From positions 239,633 to 303,632 of the forward strand of contig CAJNOI010000064.1 of the NCBI GenBank assembly GCA_905250115.1: a stretch of DNA of 64,000 nucleotides, given 5' to 3'. The notes below the pieces were generated by a model. It was not told where the DNA came from. It saw only the letters and a program-made list of their open reading frames with translations, and did not search any database. Position 1 is the first letter of the stretch. Each line of letters starts with the position of its first letter. Shown piece after piece: positions 60,336 through 64,000 of this stretch. The stretch comes from Adineta steineri. Its lineage: Eukaryota > Rotifera > Eurotatoria > Adinetida > Adinetidae. Both the position numbers and the translations under genes were made by a program.

Positions 60336-62544
60336 TTTCGATACGAATATCGAATATCTATTGACCATATTATATAAATGAATAATTACATTTTTACAAG
60401 CAATCGAAAAGTTCTATTCAAAATGAACTAGAAATATGAATAAAATAAATAGATTTATTTTTTACATTTTTGTAGAGAAGAGAAGAGAAAGACTGGAATG
60501 TAATGTACAAGCATAAATGATTCTTTATAGTTTTCTCTTCTGTTGTCGATATTTTCAATTGTAAATAATCATACTAATAATTTTTATACTTTATACTTTT
60601 GTGTGAATAAGAATGTCAATGTAGACGAATAATAGGATGTCTAGTTTCCAACAGACTAAGAATATACCATACGGAAGACATGCAGTTTTTGTTATGACTA
60701 GGAAAAATCGTTAAAAGCAATTTTTTATAGTTCTATTTTTAACATGAAAATGCGCACAGTCAGTCAATATTTCCCGTAGTCAAAATATCGCATATGAGAT
60801 AATAATGATAAAATTAGATGTACAGGATGACACTTAAATACTGTAAAATAATCTATACATATTATTTCTGATAAACAAAGTAGTGGTGATCTATTGTATA
60901 TCATAAATATAAATTCCTATTTTTTATTATTGTTTGTTTTATATGCTTTATAAAACGATCAAGGTATTCGTACTTGTCTAGATAGATGATCGTTTATAAA
61001 TTTTGAAAGTAGATACATTGGATTAATTTAAAATTAATCTTATAATTTCTTTTAAATTTAACAGTTTATGACGGATAATATTTGTTCCTCTCTCGATTAC
61101 CGTTCTCATTTTATAATTTCAACAGTGCCCTGGGATCCGCGTGGACGTACATCCGTATTTTTTCTCTCTTAGATCTATTCATGATTTTTGATGTACCAGT
61201 CCCTATAGAGTACAAAAAACAAATGATTTGAAATAGTTAATAGTTGTGTAGTACGAGACGAATATCTATAAAGTGGGTCACGTGGATTCCACAATAGTAA
61301 CCGAGGGTTAACTATAATTCGATTCTTACATTAGTCAATTATCATCATTAGTTCTTTTTTTTTGTTTTTACCGAAAATTTGTAGAACAACATGACATAGT
61401 TTTACATCTATTAATGTTATAATGATATTAGAATAAATCTTCTGACGATGTGTCTTTCTTAATTTCTTTATCTATCACTATTATTTCGTTTACATAATAA
61501 TCTTTCATCTCTATATTAAAGAGTCAAATTTACCATTAATAAGACAAAAAGTTCCAATCTTATCGATGAAATATGAATAGACAAAACAATGCATATTTTG
61601 ACAAGCAATTATTAGTATTCTGAACCGTAAAAAATTTTATTCTTTCATATAATAATAGAGAAACTTTCTAGCATTAATCATTTTTCTCTTTGTAAACAAT
61701 AAAAAGCAAAATACTATATAAGAGCTTTTTTTTTTCGATCAATAATTAATAATACACAAAAAAACTATGATAGTACGATTGTTACTTCTTCAATGAAAAT
61801 ATAATACAGCGCGTGGAGACATTATGTGTTTTTCTAATTATAGAACTAAATTACAAAATATCGTGTTAGATGATATAATAATTAAATAAAAGATGTAGGC
61901 TCCGTTAATTTCCTGTCTTTCACTTTCTTACTATTTATTCTCTTGTTGTTTTTAGTTCCTATTGTTCTTATATAGCACTATTAGGCAAGAAAAAGAAAAG
62001 GACTAATACGCTGTATTCTTTCGTTTGACTAAATGATTTTATTAGACCAGACTTTTGCATTTTGTATCTAACAAATTGTTTATTTGAACCTAGTTCATAA
62101 TTATACATTCCGATACTGTTTTAAATTATAAGGTTTGTAATGAATGAATATGTATTTGTTATATTAAATTTATTTTTCATTAAATACTTTTACAAAAATA
62201 TAATTATCACTGCAAGAATTTCCTTTTCATAACTACATTACACAGAATATAATGAATATAATTAAGACTGATGTGTTTACTGAGGCTACACACTTTCCTG
62301 ATTCTATTTTGAACACAACAACATTAATATGTTTTATGTTACGTAGGATAAAAAGAGAAGATTTCTTATGAAGATAAAACATTAGATAGAAGGTATATGT
62401 TACACATCAAACTGAGGGATGCAATTATTAGCTTTACTGTTTATTATATTTTTATGATTATCTATAAGATTGTAAGAAATTCTGAATGATAATAATTCTC
62501 TTCTTTTTTTTTTAGCGAAGTCTAACCCGAATTTATTTTCTTCA
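60336..62544. other. intergenic, contains inverted copy of dispersed repeat
   Basis: AT-rich. Only the repeat at 61127-61309 is recognisable. Confidence 0.5.
61127..61309 (-). repeat. dispersed repeat, copy 2
   Basis: Reverse complement of 15777-15967 with many substitutions but clear colinearity (ATCCGTATTTTTTCTCTCTT and AGATCTATTCATGAT are exact). It ends 1.24 kb upstream of GPCR 4. Confidence 0.8.
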
Positions 62545-63597
62545 ATGTCAAACGTATCCAATACGAATCTAGCCGAAACATTAGATCTTATTTCTATCCA
62601 ATTTAATCGTTATTTTTCCATTTTTATTTTTCTCTTTGGTACTATTGGTAATTTACTTAATTGTCTCGTTTTATCTCGACCATCTCTTCGTTCAAATCCA
62701 TGTACTTTCTATTTTCTTATTTCATCAATTGCAAATATTATTTCGATTATCTTTGGTTTAACTTCAAGGATACTATCTGGATGGCATATGGATTTAACAA
62801 ATACAAATGCATTTCTTTGTAAATTTCGTGCTTTTATTATGTTAGTTTCAAGATCAATTGCTTTCTGGTTGATTGCATTTGCTACGATTGATCGATGGCT
62901 ATCATCATGTATTGAATATCAACGACGACAATATAGTTCTTTAAAAAACGCTCAACAAGGAACAATTTATGTTGTGATTTTATCTTCTATTTTTTATTTT
63001 CAAGTACTCTATTGTTATGATGCTAATATGAGTTTAGCACCACTTCGTTGCTATGGTAAAACAATCATGTGTCGTTTAGTAACTGATTTAACATATGCAG
63101 TAGTAACAATCTTATGTCCATTATTAATTATGTGTATATTTGGTTTATTGACGATATCAAATATACGTCAAATGCATTCTATGACATCATCACAATCAAA
63201 ATTAATTGATGTAAATGAAAATAATAAAAAAACATTAAAATCAACAAATCCTCTAAGAGGAAGAAGAAAACGAATTGATCGATATTTACGTCATGTACTT
63301 TTTGTTCAAATTATATTTTTAACTATTCTTACTATTCCACAAGTTATTGAAAAATTATACACAACATTAACAATGTATCAAAGAAAATCATCATTAAACC
63401 TAGCAATAGAAGAATTTATCTATAATTTTGTTCTTCTGTTAACATATCTTGCAAGTGGAATGCCATTTTATATCTATACATTAAGTGGTGGAAATACATT
63501 TCGTAATGCACTTATGAATCTGTTTAGAATCGATTATAGACACACATTGTTTAGAACAGATTTAAAATTAAAAGCCATAGAAAATACTTCTAAATAG
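62545..63597 (+). CDS. rhodopsin-like GPCR 4
   Basis: An intronless 350-residue protein, the sister of GPCR 3. Motifs: IGNLLNCLVL, IDRWLSS, CYGKTIMC, a basic third loop (RGRRKRIDRYLRHVLF), SGMPFYIYTLSGG. It has a longer C-terminal tail than GPCR 3 (about 25 extra residues after FRNALMNLF) with basic residues. A T-tract plus AG (62514-62515) lies 29 nt upstream of the ATG. Confidence 0.87.
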   Translation: MSNVSNTNLAETLDLISIQFNRYFSIFIFLFGTIGNLLNCLVLSRPSLRSNPCTFYFLISSIANIISIIFGLTSRILSGWHMDLTNTNAFLCKFRAFIMLVSRSIAFWLIAFATIDRWLSSCIEYQRRQYSSLKNAQQGTIYVVILSSIFYFQVLYCYDANMSLAPLRCYGKTIMCRLVTDLTYAVVTILCPLLIMCIFGLLTISNIRQMHSMTSSQSKLIDVNENNKKTLKSTNPLRGRRKRIDRYLRHVLFVQIIFLTILTIPQVIEKLYTTLTMYQRKSSLNLAIEEFIYNFVLLLTYLASGMPFYIYTLSGGNTFRNALMNLFRIDYRHTLFRTDLKLKAIENTSK

Positions 63598-64000
63598 GCA
63601 GAATTTAATTCAAAATGTGAAAGTTTAAGAACGTTTTCAACTTGTATTGTATCTATTATTTTTTGTAAGCATATGAATTTTTTATTGATATGAAATATAA
63701 AAATAAATTATATTTATTAAATATTTGAAAGATTTATTGAATAATAAAAATATTCTTATATTTTTAGTCGTTGAATGGATTCTATTGTCTATTTTTCTAT
63801 GACATTAGTTTATTGTGTATATTGAAAGACATTATTAGATGTATAATATAATAACAGTCTATATCGATTTGTGTTGTTTTATTGACTTAAAAACACGGAT
63901 TTCTACTATAAATACTTTTAAACATGTCTTTTTCTCTTTTACTCTAGGCCTTCAATATCCTGTGTTTTTTAAACGCAATAAAAAAAGTGTATATATCAAG
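63598..64000. other. 3' flank of GPCR 4, window edge
   Basis: AT-rich, nothing recognised. Confidence 0.5.

Noticed and set aside
1..64000. tRNA, rRNA, CRISPR or transposase genes
   Set aside because: None recognised by eye on either strand; a dedicated RNA search was not possible.

Overview
The window looks like nuclear DNA of a bdelloid rotifer (Adineta/Rotaria type). The evidence is AT-rich sequence, many GT-AG introns of about 50-60 bp, metazoan genes (RBFOX, CFAP58, POFUT1, a nuclear receptor, a neuronal calcium sensor) and genes of non-metazoan character (two GT15-type mannosyltransferases, an intronless SGNH hydrolase). It also carries an ADP-ribosyltransferase-TPR protein and expanded peptide-receptor-like GPCRs, both typical of bdelloid gene content, plus interspersed short G-rich TGTGGG-like tracts. 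Genus is inference; no marker gene fixes it.

Layout. 1-3.1 kb: edge-truncated B-box/coiled-coil/propeller-like gene and a fatty-acid-hydroxylase-superfamily gene, both minus. 5.6-11 kb: RBFOX splicing regulator (plus) with two alternative first exons, conserved 54/93/61-nt exons and TGCATG sites in its introns. 11.8-12.1 kb: a foldback MITE-like element. 12.8-14.8 kb: neuronal-calcium-sensor gene convergent with GPCR 1. 15.8-17.2 kb: a dispersed repeat and a 0.6-kb near-perfect palindrome. 17.3-19.7 kb: ART-TPR gene broken by a 10-N gap that looks like an assembly duplication. 21.3-22.3 kb: GPCR 2. 24-26.3 kb: F-box/LRR gene built of identical 84-nt exons. 27.3-36.6 kb: nuclear receptor, POFUT1, CFAP58 and SGNH hydrolase. 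37-51.6 kb: a segmental duplication carrying a GT15 gene on each side of an NHL-repeat gene and a 1,612-residue LDLa/EGF/7TM receptor. 52.3-56.5 kb: an SDR gene and three tandem Ly6-like GPI-type surface proteins. 58.4-63.6 kb: GPCR 3, a GPCR pseudogene and GPCR 4.

The genes do not form one pathway. Recurring themes are cell-surface sensing and surface glycans (five GPCRs including the chimaeric receptor, Ly6-like proteins, two mannosyltransferases, POFUT1) and local duplication (GPCRs, Ly6-like, GT15, LRR exons). Several genes have a pyrimidine-rich AG acceptor just upstream of the ATG, as expected for spliced-leader trans-splicing, which is known in rotifers. No rRNA, tRNA, CRISPR array or autonomous transposon was recognised.
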